Below, piece after piece: positions 1 through 12,239 of a stretch of 44,037 bases of DNA. The DNA is from Plantago elongata. Taxonomy: Eukaryota; Streptophyta; Magnoliopsida; Lamiales; Plantaginaceae. The stretch lies in NCBI GenBank assembly GCA_036897095.1, contig JAYMSP010000680.1, positions 1 through 44,037 on the forward strand, read 5' to 3'. Below the pieces are notes generated by a model. The model was given only the letters and a program-made list of their open reading frames with translations. It was not told where the DNA came from and searched no databases. A program made the translations under genes and the position numbers. Every line of letters starts with the position of its first letter. Within the stretch, counting starts at the first letter, position 1.

Positions 1-13
1 GACAAAGACGGGG

Positions 14-1668
14 ATGTTATTAACAAACCCGAAAGTTCATGGACTGAGGATGACTGGAAAGAGTCCTCTTATAATGATAAAGCTGTCAATGCAATCTTTT
101 GCAATACTGACCCTCACATATGTTAGGATCATTCAGAATTTTACAACTTCCAAGCATGCTTGGGACATCCTACAAAATCATTGTGAAGGTGACTCAAGTA
201 TCCGTGAGAGTAAAACCATGATGCTTCTAAGCAAATTTGAGACAATGAGAATGGAGGAAACTGAGAATATCAAATCTTATTTTGAGAGAGTCTTGGATAT
301 CTCCAAAAAATGAGTACCAAATACTTGGAAAACCTCTCTCCAATAAGCAGCTTGTGTATAAAGTCATTCGATCTCTGTCTTCTAGGTTTTACCACTAAGA
401 AGTACATAATGGAAGATACTCAAAACTTAGCCACATTGGACTTTAAAGTTCTATTGAACAATCTCAAAAATCATGAGATGGCTCTCGATGAGGAAGTACC
501 AATAAAAAACAAAGTCGTTTCTCTTCATGTCAAATCCAAAGATTATGCGGGTTTCAGTGATGATGAGGCAGGATTGTCCTTGGATATTTTTCAAAGAAAA
601 TATGATTCGTTGGTAAAACGTTTTAACAAAGGAAAGTTTTTAGATGAGCCGGCTTCCTCTTCTCCGCCCTCTGGTAGGCAAAATCCTAAGAATGCATTCA
701 ATCAAGCTAAACTTGAAACATTTAGAAAAGGTTCAATGCTTCGAGAGCAAAGGATGGGGTCACTATCAAAATGAGTGTGCAAACACCTTGAGAAAGAAAG
801 GGAAGTCTTTCTGGGTCAATTTGAACGAAGATGAGGCTTCAGACTATGAAGCTGATGAATCTAACAAACTTGAGGATTCTGAACAACATGTTATGTCTCT
901 TTCAACTATTATAACTACTCAGAATTATGGAAAACAATGTTTGAGTCAATGTGACAGTCACAGTGGTAATGATAATGATAGGAACAATATTTGTGAACCT
1001 GTTGTGTATCTTGGATACGATGATCCAGATGATCCAGAGAACTATTTTTCTGATGAGCATGAAGCCACTGATCATTTGAATATAAATTATCGTTGCTTGC
1101 ATGGATCTCTTATGTCTAACACAGGTTCTTCTAAGATGAAGACTTAGGTCAAGATCAACTAATCCTTGAATTGCAGGCTATGTCTGAAGATATCTTGCAG
1201 AAATACAAGGAGATGAAGAGATATATCAAACTGATGGAGAGGGAAAATGCTGAACTAAAGGACTCACTGGTTGAGTTGGAAGTCTTATTGACCAGGAAGG
1301 ATGCTGAGATCCAGATGTTGACCCTCAAGCTAGAGAAAGCCGAGGGAATCCTAGCAAAATGGAATACAGGTACAGTTACACTGAATAGTGCCATAAAACA
1401 AGGTAATGAAGGTACCAAAGGCCTAGGTTTCTCAAACTCTACTGCTCTTCATTCTACACCTAATAAAGAAAAACGTTTTACTTTCTTGAAAAATGCACCA
1501 AAGTTTGTGAAGGAAAAAGAAAATCTACCTAAGAAAACTTTTGTGTGTCAATTTTGTCTAAAAACTGGACACAAGAAACGATACTGCTTTCTTTTTAAAA
1601 ACAGGAAAAATTTAGCTAGTGTTGCATTGCAACCAATGTTGCAACCAATGTTACTACAACAGTGGTAG
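14..1668 (+). pseudogene. copia gag pseudogene (UBN2-type gag, two zinc knuckles, coiled coil)
   Basis: Three reading frames carry consecutive parts of one gag. 14-313 has the helical UBN2-like segment (the HAWDIL motif and a SKFETMRMEE stretch). 310-774 continues it in another frame. 644-1147 holds a first knuckle, CFESKGWGHYQNEC, in which the second Cys of CX2CX4HX4C is Ser. 1171-1668 begins with a strongly heptad-like coiled coil (about 1200-1380) and ends with an intact second knuckle, CQFCLKTGHKKRYC. Two knuckles and a coiled coil are typical of Sirevirus gag. Gag would build the cytoplasmic virus-like particle. At least three frame changes and several stops show that it is dead. Confidence 0.88.
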
Positions 1669-1769
1669 CAACATCAACTGAACAGAAGGTGAAAAAGAAC
1701 AAAGGTAGAAAAGTTTGGGTGTCTAGACCTGATAATGAGTAGTCAGAACTGAATCTAAAGTGTAATGTT

Positions 1770-2300
1770 GTGTTATCTGCCTTAAGTGCTCATCATAAGA
1801 TTGTTTGGTACTTTGATAGTAGTTGCTCTAGACATATGACAGGTTCCATGAAGAACTTGAAAAACTTTGTTGCTCAAAGCTCCGGTATGGTCACCTATGG
1901 AGGAGGTACTCAAGGTAAAGTGTTGGGTAAAGGTACACTGGACATTGCTGGGTGTCCTCAACACAATGTGCTACTTATTGATGGCTTAACTGCTAATATG
2001 TTGAGTGTGATTCATATATGTGATGATGATCCACGTGTCTACTTTGATAAAACATCTTGCATGGTCTTTAATGATATGTATGAATGCATCATGACATGTA
2101 CTCGTTCTCAAGATAATTGTTATGTTATGAACTCAAATCTTACATGTAACAACGTACAATTGAATGAGTTTGTGATTTGGCACAAAAATCTAGGTCATGT
2201 GAATTATAGAAATCTTGAGAAGATAACCAAAACAGGGGCTGTTCTTGGCATACCTAAACTATCTAGTTGTAGAAAACTTGTGTGTGGTGATTGTCTTTAG
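1770..2300 (+). pseudogene. copia protease plus GAG-pre-integrase fragment
   Basis: Residues near the start read WYFDSSCSRHMTG, the copia aspartic protease active site, which is normally D-S/T-G followed by CSRHMTG. Here the Gly is replaced by Ser, which should abolish activity. Downstream, WHKNLGHVNYRNLEKI and a CGDC pair form the HHCC zinc-binding region that precedes integrase. The frame stops at TAG (2298-2300) exactly where the integrase linker (GKQ) should continue. The protease would mature the Gag-Pol polyprotein inside the particle. Confidence 0.9.
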
Positions 2301-2967
2301 GGTAAACAAATTAGAGAATCTCATCCTACTCACCCTATTGACAGTCAAAGGACTGGAACTGTAAAATGTTTTGAACTAATACACATGGATCTCATGGGTC
2401 CAATGAGGTAGCAAGTTTGGGTGGTAAACTCTACATTTTTGTCATGGATGATGACTTTTCTAGGTTCACATGAGTTGCATTTTGAAAGAAAAGTCTGAGA
2501 CATTTGAGGTTTTCAAAAAATATTATACTCGTTTCAAAAACTTGCATAATGAGTTTGTTAAAAGGATCCGTTCTGATCATGGAAGGGAATTTGAAAATTA
2601 ATATTTTTCTCATTTTTGTGATAAAAAGGGCATATCTCATGAGTTTTCAGCTCCTAAAACCCACAAAAATGGCGTGGCCAAAAGGAAAAATAGGACCTTG
2701 CAAGAGATGAGAAGAGTCATGCTAAGCTCAATGTGTTTGTCTAAACGTTTATGGGCTGAGGTTGTGAACACTGCTTGTCATATCATTAACCGTGTTTACC
2801 TGAGACCTGGTACTACTTCCACTCCCTATGAACTCCTAAAGGGAAGGAAACCCAACCTTAAATACTTCCATGTTTTTGGTTGTGTTTGCTACATCTTAAA
2901 TGACAGGGAGTATCTTGGGAAGTTTGATAACAAGAGTGAACGTGGAATTTTTGTTGGCTACTCGTGA
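2301..2967 (+). pseudogene. copia integrase core and C-terminal fragment
   Basis: The integrase core starts with an HMDLMGPM block (about 2383-2406), which carries the first catalytic Asp, but frameshifts at about 2408-2670 scatter the centre of the domain over several frames. The last part (2674-2967) is open. It matches the end of the catalytic core and the region after it: KRKNRTLQEM, LWAEVVNTACHIINRVYLRP, and YFHVFGCVCYILNDRE. In copia integrases the third catalytic acid is the Glu of NGVVERKN; here the segment reads NGVAKRKN, so Glu is Lys. The frame ends in a TGA after GIFVGYS. The enzyme would insert the cDNA into the host chromosome. Confidence 0.88.
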
Positions 2968-3544
2968 AACAACCATGCATTTAGGGTGTATAATCCTCGC
3001 ACCAAGACTGTCCAAGAGTCAGTCAATGTCAAATTTGACAATAGCATCTCATTTTTTTAGTCTCATATTCGTACATGTACATAAATGCTTAGTACAAAGA
3101 TGATGAACTCACATGAACAGCCAAACCTGGAACAGAAATTAGATACACCTAAAGCAGATGTGATTACCACAATTGGCACCACTATTGCTCCAACGGTTAC
3201 AACAACACCGGAGGAATCCAGCTCCTCTGAAGATGAGGACAGTGCAACAGATTCTGCAGTTGAGACTGACAATCTCCAGGAACCCACTCCTCAGGCACTG
3301 GATAATGCCAAAAGAGATCCATCATCAAGGATTCAGAAGTCTCACCCCACCTCCCAAGTCATTGGAGAGCTTACAGAAGGAAGGCACCTTCGAAGCAAGC
3401 AAATGATCAACTACAAGGACATGATAAATTCAAAACTTTGTACCAACAATGAAGGTACCTAGGTAAACTCCTCTTGTTTTGTATCTCTTGTTGAACCAAA
3501 ATATGTCAAAGACGCTTTAAAAGGATAGTTTTTGGCTTGATGCT
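2968..3544 (+). pseudogene. integrase-RT linker of the copia element, degraded
   Basis: This stretch joins integrase to reverse transcriptase. One frame (3085-3462) is open and encodes an acidic, Ser/Thr/Pro-rich segment (EESSSSEDEDSATD). It is the usual low-complexity linker of copia polyproteins and has no enzymatic motif. The start of the RT domain (the FWLDAMQDELLQF region, about 3530-3570) is split off by a frame change. I see no separate gene here. Confidence 0.7.
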
Positions 3545-5010
3545 ATGCAAGATGAATTACTCCAGTTTGAGACTAACCAAGTGTGGACTCTAGTTTCTAG
3601 ACCAAATGGTGTGAATATAATTGGAACTAAATGGATTTTCAAGAACAAGAGTGATGAAAATGGAGTAGTTACTAGGAAAAAGGCAAGGTTAGTTGCTCAA
3701 GGTTACACACAGGTTGAAGGAGTAGACTTTGATGAGACATTTGCACCCGTAGCTCGGTTAGAATCTATTAGATTATTGTTAGCTATTACATGTGCTCTTC
3801 ATATTACACTTCAACAAATGGATGTTAAAGGAGCCTTTTTGAATGGCTACATAGACAAAGAGGTCTATGTTGAACAACCCAAAGGGTTTGAAGATCCACA
3901 CCACCCTAACCATGTGTTTAAACTGACAAAAGGCACTCTATAGGTTGAAACAAGCCCCTCGTGCGTGGTATGATAGACTGATTGAGTTTCTATTGTCATT
4001 TGATTTTACTCGTGGTGAGGTTGATAGACCATTGTTCATGTTATGTCAAGGGTCTGATATTTATGTTGCCCAAATATATGTCGACGACATTGTGTTTGGG
4101 TCTACTAATTCTACCTGGGTAGATGCTTTTGTTGTGGCCATGATATGTACGTTCCAAATGAGAATGATTGGTGAGCTCAATTTCTTCTTAGGGCTTCATA
4201 TCAAGCAAGGAAAATCTGACCTATTTATGTCTCAAGAGAAATATGCTAGAAATTTGGTGAAAAGGTTTGGTCTGGACGATTCAAAGACCAGCACTACACC
4301 CTGTCCACTATTGTGAAATTCAAAGACACGATGTTACTACCATTGCTAACATCACCGAGACTTCCACTGTTGATCCAACATTATATAGATCCATGATAGG
4401 CAGTCTCTTGTATCTGTCGGCCAGTCGACCGGACATCATATTTTCAGTGTGCGTGTGTGCAAGGTACCAATCTAATCCTAATGCTACCCACTTAGCTGCA
4501 GTTAAACGAATTCTCAAATACATATCTGGAACTGCTAGTCTAGGATTGTGGTACACCATGGAAATATACACTAACCTCATTGGGTTTAGTGATTTAGACT
4601 GCGCGAGGGACCTTGATGATCGAAAGTCCATGAGTGGTGGATGCTTTTATTTAGGGAAAAATCTGGTCTCATGGTATAGCAAGAAACAAAACTGTGTTTC
4701 CTTATCCACTGATGAGTCTGAATATGTTGTCGCGGGTAGTTGTGTCGCTCAACTTATATGCTACGTGATTATGGTCTTACAAGTGACACATTATTGATGT
4801 CTTGTGACAACCTTAGTGCCATTAATATCTCTAAGAACCCGATTCAACACTCACGAACAAAGCATATAGACATTAGGCATCACTTCCTTAGGGATTTGGT
4901 AAATTTGTAAGAGGTTGACATCCATAGAAACAAATAACCATCTTGCTGACATATTCACAATGCCACTGGACTCCGAGAGATTCTTTAACCTTAGAAGAGC
5001 TCTTGGTTAG
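3545..5010 (+). pseudogene. copia reverse transcriptase and RNase H
   Basis: 3545-3943 holds the RT fingers and palm (IGTKWIFKNKSDENG, ARLVAQGYTQVEGVDF, FAPVARLESIR, QMDVKGAFLNG). After a +1 shift near 3943, 3945-4316 continues with KQAPRAWYDRL and the catalytic YVDDI. After a further shift near 4316, 4340-4797 carries SMIGSLLYLSASRPDI and the RNase H domain (GFSDLDCARDLDDRKS, LVSWYSKKQNCVSLST). The last part (about 4797-5010) reads CDNLSAINISKNP, HSRTKHIDIRHHF and LRRALG in broken frames, ending at TAG 5008-5010. RT and RNase H would copy the element RNA to DNA. The domains are well preserved but the frames are broken, so this is a fairly young but dead copy. Confidence 0.95.
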
Positions 5011-6282
5011 TGTCTCAGTTAATCTAAATATCGCCGCCACTGTTATCATAACATCACTGATCAGCAGTGTTATTCTTGTATGTGATGTGTGTCAGTTGTT
5101 GCTTCTATTTTCATGCATCTACTTTGTGTCTAGGTTAGTGCTGCTGGGCTGTTCAACTTTCAGTCTCTCTATCTCTATTTCTCTGTGGTCTAGAGTATTG
5201 TGGGCGTCCTGTCTGCTTGACTTTCTCCTCTTCCTTGCACTATTTTCGGAAGCAACTAAAAGAGCCCAATGTTGGCCAAATAAAGAGCCCAATGAAGGCC
5301 AACCAAGAAGATTCCAGTGGGGATCATGTTTTGTTGTGACTTTTCTATGGGTAGCACTGGTACTGTTGCAGTCCACTCGATTCTCTAAGACTACATTGAA
5401 TCATATATATTTTGTGCACCCAGTTCTATTAGAGACACCTAATTTCTATGCTATGAGTCGTGTGTCTGCCTTCACTCCGCATAAGACAAAGCTTTGGACG
5501 GGATCATGCGCGTTCCAATTATTTGACATGGTTCGCCGACTCATAGTAACCCATGGGTTGTCTGCATAGAGGCCTCAACTAAGTTTCTTTTATTTAATTT
5601 ACATTTTGAGGGGTTAAGATGGGGAATGGATTCCATTGCTCTTGATTTCAGATCTGGTTTGCTTATGAGTTGCCTTGATTGCCTGAGCTTTCGTATGCAC
5701 TATGTTTTAGGGGGAGTCTACTCGTTTGTTTTGTGAAGTCTGTCTGTAGAGTTCGAATGGGTGTGGGTATAACTGTTCATCTCATAGTGGGTTTGGCACT
5801 CGCAGTTTTGCTCAACCTCTAATATGATACCAGAAGTTTTTCTAAATTCAGTCATCCATTATGAATTTGTATCTGAAGAGTGTTGGTGTCTCTTTGTCCT
5901 GGTTGATAATTGATTTTCTTGGTTATCCATTCTTCCTTGTCTAACCTCAGTGACACGACTTGTATCTTATCTAAGGTATGATGTTTGTTGGATTTCTTTA
6001 ACTGTGAGTAAGGACAGGTACACACTTGGATTCGGCTCTCTTGGGCAAAATGCTCTATTCTCTCCTTTCCTCACAACAAGGGGGAGAATATTAAAACACT
6101 GAACACTGATGTCTAGTCACTTCTCTGGTTCTACGTCTATCTCTTTGTTTTCTTTGTCTAATGTAGTGTCTTGTTTCGAAAATTGAAAAAAATTTCGAAA
6201 ATTCGTACTTAATGCTTATCTTCTGTTTTATTTTTATTTTTATGTATTTTGTGTTTATAGGAGTGTTGTGAAGAAAGGAATT
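5011..6282 (+). other. 3' spacer of the copia element between pol and polypurine tract
   Basis: No conserved domain is visible. One frame (4943-5569) stays open for 208 codons and is rich in Leu, Val and Ser with several hydrophobic runs. Its start overlaps the end of pol in another frame, and its 3' half does not look conserved. Some Sireviruses carry an extra envelope-like ORF here. The hydrophobic runs make that a possibility, but composition alone does not support the call. A second purine-rich run (CAAGGGGGAG, about 6078-6087) precedes the main polypurine tract by about 200 bp. Confidence 0.5.
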
Positions 6283-6292
6283 AAGGGGGAGA
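6283..6292 (+). other. polypurine tract of the copia element
   Basis: AAGGGGGAGA lies directly before the TG that starts the 3' LTR. This is the usual plus-strand DNA priming site of copia elements. Confidence 0.7.
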
Positions 6293-6293
6293 T

Positions 6294-7013
6294 TGAAAGT
6301 GCAGGATGTTAGAGACATTGTTGAAACTAATGTTGCTACAACAATACCTACAACATCCACCGGTCCGGTTTTATGCACTTTAGGTTTAATCGGTTAATTG
6401 CCATTCTTCACTAACACTTACCTAGTTCCACATGTGTTTAGTCTTTGTGTCATGAATGAGTCTTCTTATATCAAGAGAGACACCAAAGAAATTGTATCTC
6501 AACAAGTTATCAAGATCGACTGGTTCTTGGAGTGAACAAGAAGCAAAGGACTCTTCTTGAAGATAAGGATAAGAAACAATACCCATGGGCTTGATCCGGT
6601 TAGATTGAACATCTATAAATACAAGATCGAGCTCATTGTGAAGAGTACTTCGTGAAAATAAAAAAAACCATTGTCATAGCATAGATACTCTTCATGTTTA
6701 CTAGTCTTTGTAATTTTATAGCTAGGTCTTCTAGATAGATAGATTAAGAATAGGGGTTTTCTAATCTAACTAGTGTTTTTTGGTTCAAGGTCTTTTGAAT
6801 TTTTTTACACATCCATTGCTTATTTTAGTGGATATTTGCCGAGAGGCTTTGACAGATATATATCTATTACCTGCTAAGATTATTTGCTTGTTGTTCCATT
6901 TATTTTCGCTGCTGTGTTTTAGACTCTATTACACGCACTGTTGTACAAACATTGTTACCAACATTAGTGAAAACAACACATTAGTACAAAAGTCACGGTC
7001 CTATATTCTTTCA
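6294..7013 (+). repeat. probable 3' LTR of the copia element (720 bp)
   Basis: The segment starts with TGAAAG one base after the polypurine tract and ends with CTTTCA, a 6-bp terminal inverted repeat with TG...CA ends. A TATA-like CTATAAATAC lies near 6610, with an A-rich run after it. The right end is inferred from the inverted termini only, because the 5' LTR is not in the window and no target duplication can be checked. TGATG (7014-7018) would be the duplication. Confidence 0.5.
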
Positions 7014-7209
7014 TGATGCATATAGTAGTTAAAAATGCAATGTTTATAGTTAAAAATGCGATGTTTGTAATAAATGATGTCATTTTTTTAATGTTCCTCT
7101 GATAAACGGTCTCTCATGAAATTATGTTTTGATGATGTAAGTTGTAATTAGTCATTATAAGACATAAGTTTCATCGAGTGTAAAATCATTCCACAAAGTA
7201 AGTATTGGT

Positions 7210-8357
7210 TGATGTGCTCAAATTAATACTTAGCCAACTAAGTATCAAGCAGTTATTGTAGAGAATAAGCTAACGACAAAGTCGTTCGCTAAGGAACTAA
7301 TTAAACTATCAAGTAAATAAGTGCAAATGATTACTTGAGGCAACAATTTGATGGTTTGATTGTTTAACTAACAATAACTAAGTACACAGAGAAGCAAATA
7401 ATGAGATTGATCAATAAGAGAAACAAACATAGTAGATAGATAAGGTTATGCTAATTCGTTCTAGGGTAATCGTTCATGCTTGTCAAATGTTGTTTTATAG
7501 AGAACAACTAATCCAGTTTAACCAACGTATTTGAGAATGTGGAACTTTTATAATCGTAGGTTGTCAATTTACGATCCTTAACTAAAAACTTTTTAGCATA
7601 TATTTAAACAAGTTTACTGGATTGCTATGTTTTACGAAGATCTTTGAACGAGACAAACCTACATGAATGAAGACTAACCATAGATGCACATACACAATCA
7701 CCTTCTCATCTCTACCGTGTTCGGAGAGGTTTAGCTACTCATTATTGATTGAAGAACAATTGAATTCAAGATAGGGTTCATGTGTATCATAAACATATTA
7801 TCAATTACTAACAAGATCATGCAATTCGATGTAGAACAAAACGAATTGAATAAACAGTAAAAGAATTACCAAGATGATCGAGAATTCGACGTAAGTAAAT
7901 AATCAAGAATAGTAACCAAGCTCCAAATTGTATCTCTCGATATCAAAATACGAGTATGGAGCTTTTCTAAGAACTAGGTTATGAAAGTATGAAGAATGAA
8001 TTGTCTAGTTTTAATCTAATAAGGAAATTACAAGGAAAATCCTGCGATTCTTGCCGCGACAAGTCATCCTCTTTTATCTTTTATCGCATCACTGACTATC
8101 TCGCCGAGGCGGACCAAATGTTTCGCCACAACGATCAAGCTAGAACCCTAATCTTGCCACGGCGGGATACATATGTCTCCACGGTGAGCCACTCAGTACC
8201 AGAATTCCTTATTCCACTTGAAAAGACATCGACTCCTGTGAACACAAGCAAAACATCAAAGCGTAAAAACAGACTAAATAGACTCTAGACACAAGACTAA
8301 GACTCACAAAAGACCGATAAAAAGGACTGAATGACACTATAAAATATAGTTTCATCA
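7210..8357 (-). repeat. LTR of a decayed minus-strand gypsy element (left, 3' LTR)
   Basis: The + strand begins TGATGTGCTCAAATT and ends TTCATCA. Read on the minus strand, it starts TGATGA and ends CACATCA, the same termini as the intact gypsy LTRs at 35812-37217 and 40864-42403. A shared internal word, GTTTAGCTAC (7729), also matches their reverse complement. Directly to its right (8358-8400) is the PPT-side interior, the TTGAGGACAAGCAAAGG region of the other copy in reverse. TTGGT (7205-7209) would be the target duplication but has no visible partner. Confidence 0.6.
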
Positions 8358-8681
8358 AACTCCTTAAACTGAACATTTGTTCGTCCCGAGCAAACAAACA
8401 AACTAAAAAGAAAACTAGACTCAAATCACATAGACAAACATAGAGTCAAGGTCCCAAGTGACCGGATCTACAATTGTAAAGAGTGAATCCTCAAGATTTA
8501 AACACCTTGTAATCAGACTAACTCTGGCAGAATAGTATACAAGAAATCAGACACAATCGTTTCTCAGGCAAATAGCACCTAGGTCTAGCTTGTTAATTCC
8601 TCACAGGAAGTAGTGCAACTCTCACTCACATGGAAGTGTCCATCATAGAGAATGCGCTCAAAAGTAAACTGGGAAGGTGAC

Positions 8682-11212
8682 TGTAACGCCCCAGATCCTA
8701 GTCCGGACGTCAGGGACTATGTCAACCTCCAAAACTCAATATATCCCTTTAAAATATTTGCAAACTCCAAAATACAAACAATACTCGCAAAGCATTTTCA
8801 AACACGCTGATAAGTTCATACTTGAAATACCGAATATCACAAACCAAACATAATATTTTTTTTTAAGTTTGAAAGCAGAAAATAACCCACGTTGTCGCGT
8901 GGTAGTATTTATCCTGGCGCAGTCAGGTATCCTAATCAAACCCCCCGTCGTGCTCCTGTCCTGGGAACACATTATAAAACGAGAGTGGGTTAGTCGACAG
9001 ACTAAGTGAGGATAATCAGGCATGCATGAAATGTAAGGATGCACGTGAACAAGACAACAAACCACCACCTCACATTTAATCAATCACTTTTTAAATTGAA
9101 AGGGGGAAAACCGGGAACAATCACTTCAAGAGGTGTCACTGGCAAGTCCTCTAGAGGTGGCCCCTACGGACTCAAGAGGTGCCCGTACCATGAATACACG
9201 ATACAACGCTTTGCTCCGCATGGCACTTAGCGACCGCCAGACCAAATCACTTCACTTATCCGAACACATGAAAGATGCCAGATTTACAGTGCCGACACGC
9301 AGTCACTGTCTTGGGCTTAGACCAAACTGATCAGGTATTGGTCCAACACTATGAAGGCGCGACCTCCGGTGCTGCTTGGATAGTAGGCAGCGACCCACAA
9401 CGACCCATATTAAGGACTGTTGAATAGTCCACAATAAACACTAGCCCGAACACTTAACGCTGCAGGTATATAACCCGCACAATAACACTTGTCGACAGAG
9501 TCGACCACTATGGTTTCCCCATTGAAAATTTTAGAAAAACACTAGTGAGTGGTTGCTTTTCAGAAACATTTTTGTGCAATGTTATGCATGAGGATCAGAA
9601 ATGCAAGAACAAGACAATATGCAAGGAACACTGACACTATATCACTGCGATCAGTAAACAATTTCAACGATCACTTTCACTTCGAGACACTATCAGATGC
9701 ATTATCACTGAAACAATAGCAATACGACAAATTGCACTTTCACTGAACAATAATAACGATAGGACGATCAATCAGATGAAAGACACTTGCAGGAGTTCAG
9801 TTTCAATAGATGCGCTAGAAACAATAGCAATATGACGATCAATAAAATGTACGACACTAGCAGGATTTCCAATTCAATACGCGTTAGTAACTAGCTTATC
9901 GCAATTAGTACTCGAGTCGGGTTAGTCAGAATCACACGTAGCGGAATTAGTGATAAACAGACAGATAAAGAACAGAAATGAACACTACAATTTGAAGTAG
10001 GGGAAAGAAGGCACTTTAGTTGTTCCCAGGCCCTGATGCCGAAACGCCAGTCATCACTCACCTGGTACGGAGCCTCGAGGTAGCTCGGGTTCGAGGAATC
10101 GACTAAGGTTCGTGTACGTTAACCTGCAATTACAAAACTTCTGCGTGAACAGGTGTACGAACTTAAAACCTGATTTTCTCATAGATTCAGTCGTTTTTAG
10201 CTTTTCGTTTGTAAACGAAAAGTGTTCGGAACATGATTTTCGGTCTAGGAACGCGGGCAATTTAACTTAAAACGCAATATTGAGTGCGAATTTAACTAAA
10301 CAAAATGAAGAATCATAATTTCAACGGAAAACAAGATATTAGGATCAACGAGCAGAAAGTACGAATTTATTTACTAAGGAGTCTATTTTCCCTCGAAAAT
10401 CACGTAAATGGATGAATAGAGCTTGAATATGGAAGATTTTACCTTTGGTTTCTTCTTCAAAGTTGTATGGAATGGAATTTCGCTTCTAACTGTACCAAAA
10501 GCCCCAAGAGTTATGAACTATTGAAGTCGAATTTTAGTTTTGAAGTGTTTCTGTAGATTCGGAGTTTTTTTTCTTCTTTACCTTTCAAATTCTCTCTCGT
10601 TTTGGATCCAAGGTTGGCATAAATTATCTCAAATGAACCGTATTTAAGTTGCCAGCTCAAAAGTGAAGAGGTACGTGGTTTTCATGCAGCCATTGGGCCG
10701 GAAAATACGTTTAAGCAGGTGGTGTACGCGGCCGCCGGTTGTCATTGTAGGTGGAGGGGCAGTTTGGTCTTTTTGCCATTTTCTCAGATTGTTTTGCTAA
10801 TAACTCCCTCATCTATTGGTATGTTTCAATTATTCCACTTCCAATAGTCTTAAAATTTGATATACTATTTTTGGTAATTTTTTGGGGAATTGTTTGAATT
10901 TTTTTCAATTTTTTGTATTAAAATAATATTAAAATATCATTCCGGCTCGATTTTTCCGAAATTCCACAATTCATACCATGGACCGTATTAGACACATATT
11001 TTTCATTGGTTTCATGATTGTAGGTTGTAATGTTCATTTTTCGGACAATATCGACGATTTTCGTAGCGATATTGCGCGTTATTATTTTCAAGACGTTTTG
11101 CGCGACGTTTATCCTTTCATTTTGACCGAATATTTCTACGCTCATTCAAGATGCCGAAATTAAATTTTGACGAATTTTTTAAAAGTACGTACCGAATTTT
11201 GCGGCCTTTACA
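8682..11212 (-). repeat. solo LTR of a gypsy (Tekay/Retand-like) element, TSD GTGAC
   Basis: The element begins TGTAACGCCCCAG and ends GGCCTTTACA, with inverted TGTAA/TTACA termini. It is flanked on both sides by the 5-bp duplication GTGAC (8677-8681 and 11213-11217). Read on the minus strand it begins TGTAAAGGCCGC and ends GGGGCGTTACA, the usual form of chromovirus and Retand-type LTR ends, hence the minus-strand call. At 2531 bp it is long for an LTR. No gag or pol motif is visible inside, and the ORFs are short and unrecognisable. A solo LTR left by recombination between two LTRs is the simplest reading; a non-coding element with undetected short LTRs is the alternative. Confidence 0.8.
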
Positions 11213-12239
11213 GTGACTTTCGTCACAAGGTGCCAGAATTATCATATGCTTATATCACTCGTCTCATTGTTTCAGAAGGGATTTAATTAACAGACGACTC
11301 ATTTCAAGAAAATCAAAATTTTGAAACTGCTTCCCATAATTACTTCACATAAGTTCAAATTTCAAATATTGTTTCACTCAAAATTTTAGTGCATTTGGCC
11401 ACATTGGACTTTATAATCATTTTTTGCAGGTGTCTGTTATACCGATAGCCTACACTTTTGTGCATGTCAGTTATTCATGCACCATCAACCTCACGAATAT
11501 AGCGGTATTGATAGTATTTGGACACACCCAACACGTTAAACGGAGATCAATTAAGACCATAGATCCACCTCTAAGACTCAACTTTATTAAACAACATTAG
11601 GGAGCAGTAAACAGACTTGTCAACAATAAAACAATACAAACTCGCATCATAATAGTTCCATCCCCAAACCTGTTTGGAACAGGGGGAAGAGCTTAAACAG
11701 AGTATGTTGTTCGTCATCCCCAATAAGACTGAGTACACATAAGTATGAAAAGGCGCAAGAATTTCGTAAAAATCTTTCTCATCCCAGGAATCATGCACAT
11801 ATATAGCCGATATAATATTGTTTCATTGGCAAATAGGTTTCTCACTGACTTTTTGGATCGAAGAGCTAGACATATTTTGCTATTTAAAAGAGAAACGACC
11901 TTGCAAGATTAACCACACACTATCCTACTTCCAGCTAAACATCAAACATAATGTAAGCAGGAAGAGGATTTGATATCTACAATAGACTTTCGACTGGGTA
12001 CAAGACTCGGACTCAAAAAATATGTAAATAAAAATAACAAAACAAAACGAAACAGTAACATAGAGAGGTGGCTAACATACCACTGCAGTCACAGTTCAAT
12101 GAATAAAAAAAAAAAGGAAACAGAGTACAAATATGAAAAACATAACAAAAAAGAGACAACTTAAACTACCAATAAAGTCGTAACCACCTCCCCAAATTCA
12201 AACAAGTATTAGTCCTTAGCAGTTAAAGTTGAAAGAAAG

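Larger units (their letters stand above)
1..7013 (+). mobile_element. Ty1/copia LTR retrotransposon, Sirevirus-like, decayed, 5' end outside the window
   Basis: The domain order is gag, protease, integrase, reverse transcriptase, RNase H, which is copia order. The gag has a long N-terminal part, a coiled coil and a second CCHC knuckle, and the RNase H end reads like Sireviruses. The element enters the window within gag, so its 5' LTR and primer-binding site are missing. A polypurine tract (6283-6292) and a probable 3' LTR (6294-7013) close it. Every domain is interrupted by stops or frameshifts, and catalytic residues are changed in protease and integrase, so this copy cannot act on its own. 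About 1.27 kb lies between the end of pol (5010) and the polypurine tract, a long 3' spacer of the kind known in Sireviruses. Confidence 0.93.

Noticed and set aside
4943..5569. 208-codon open frame after pol, hydrophobic, possible envelope-like ORF
   Set aside because: It overlaps the end of pol in another frame, shows no conserved motif or clear signal peptide, and its composition follows the T-rich DNA. Kept only as a spacer note.
7989..8288. 99-codon ORF
   Set aside because: Lies wholly in the LTR 7210-8357 and has no recognisable domain.
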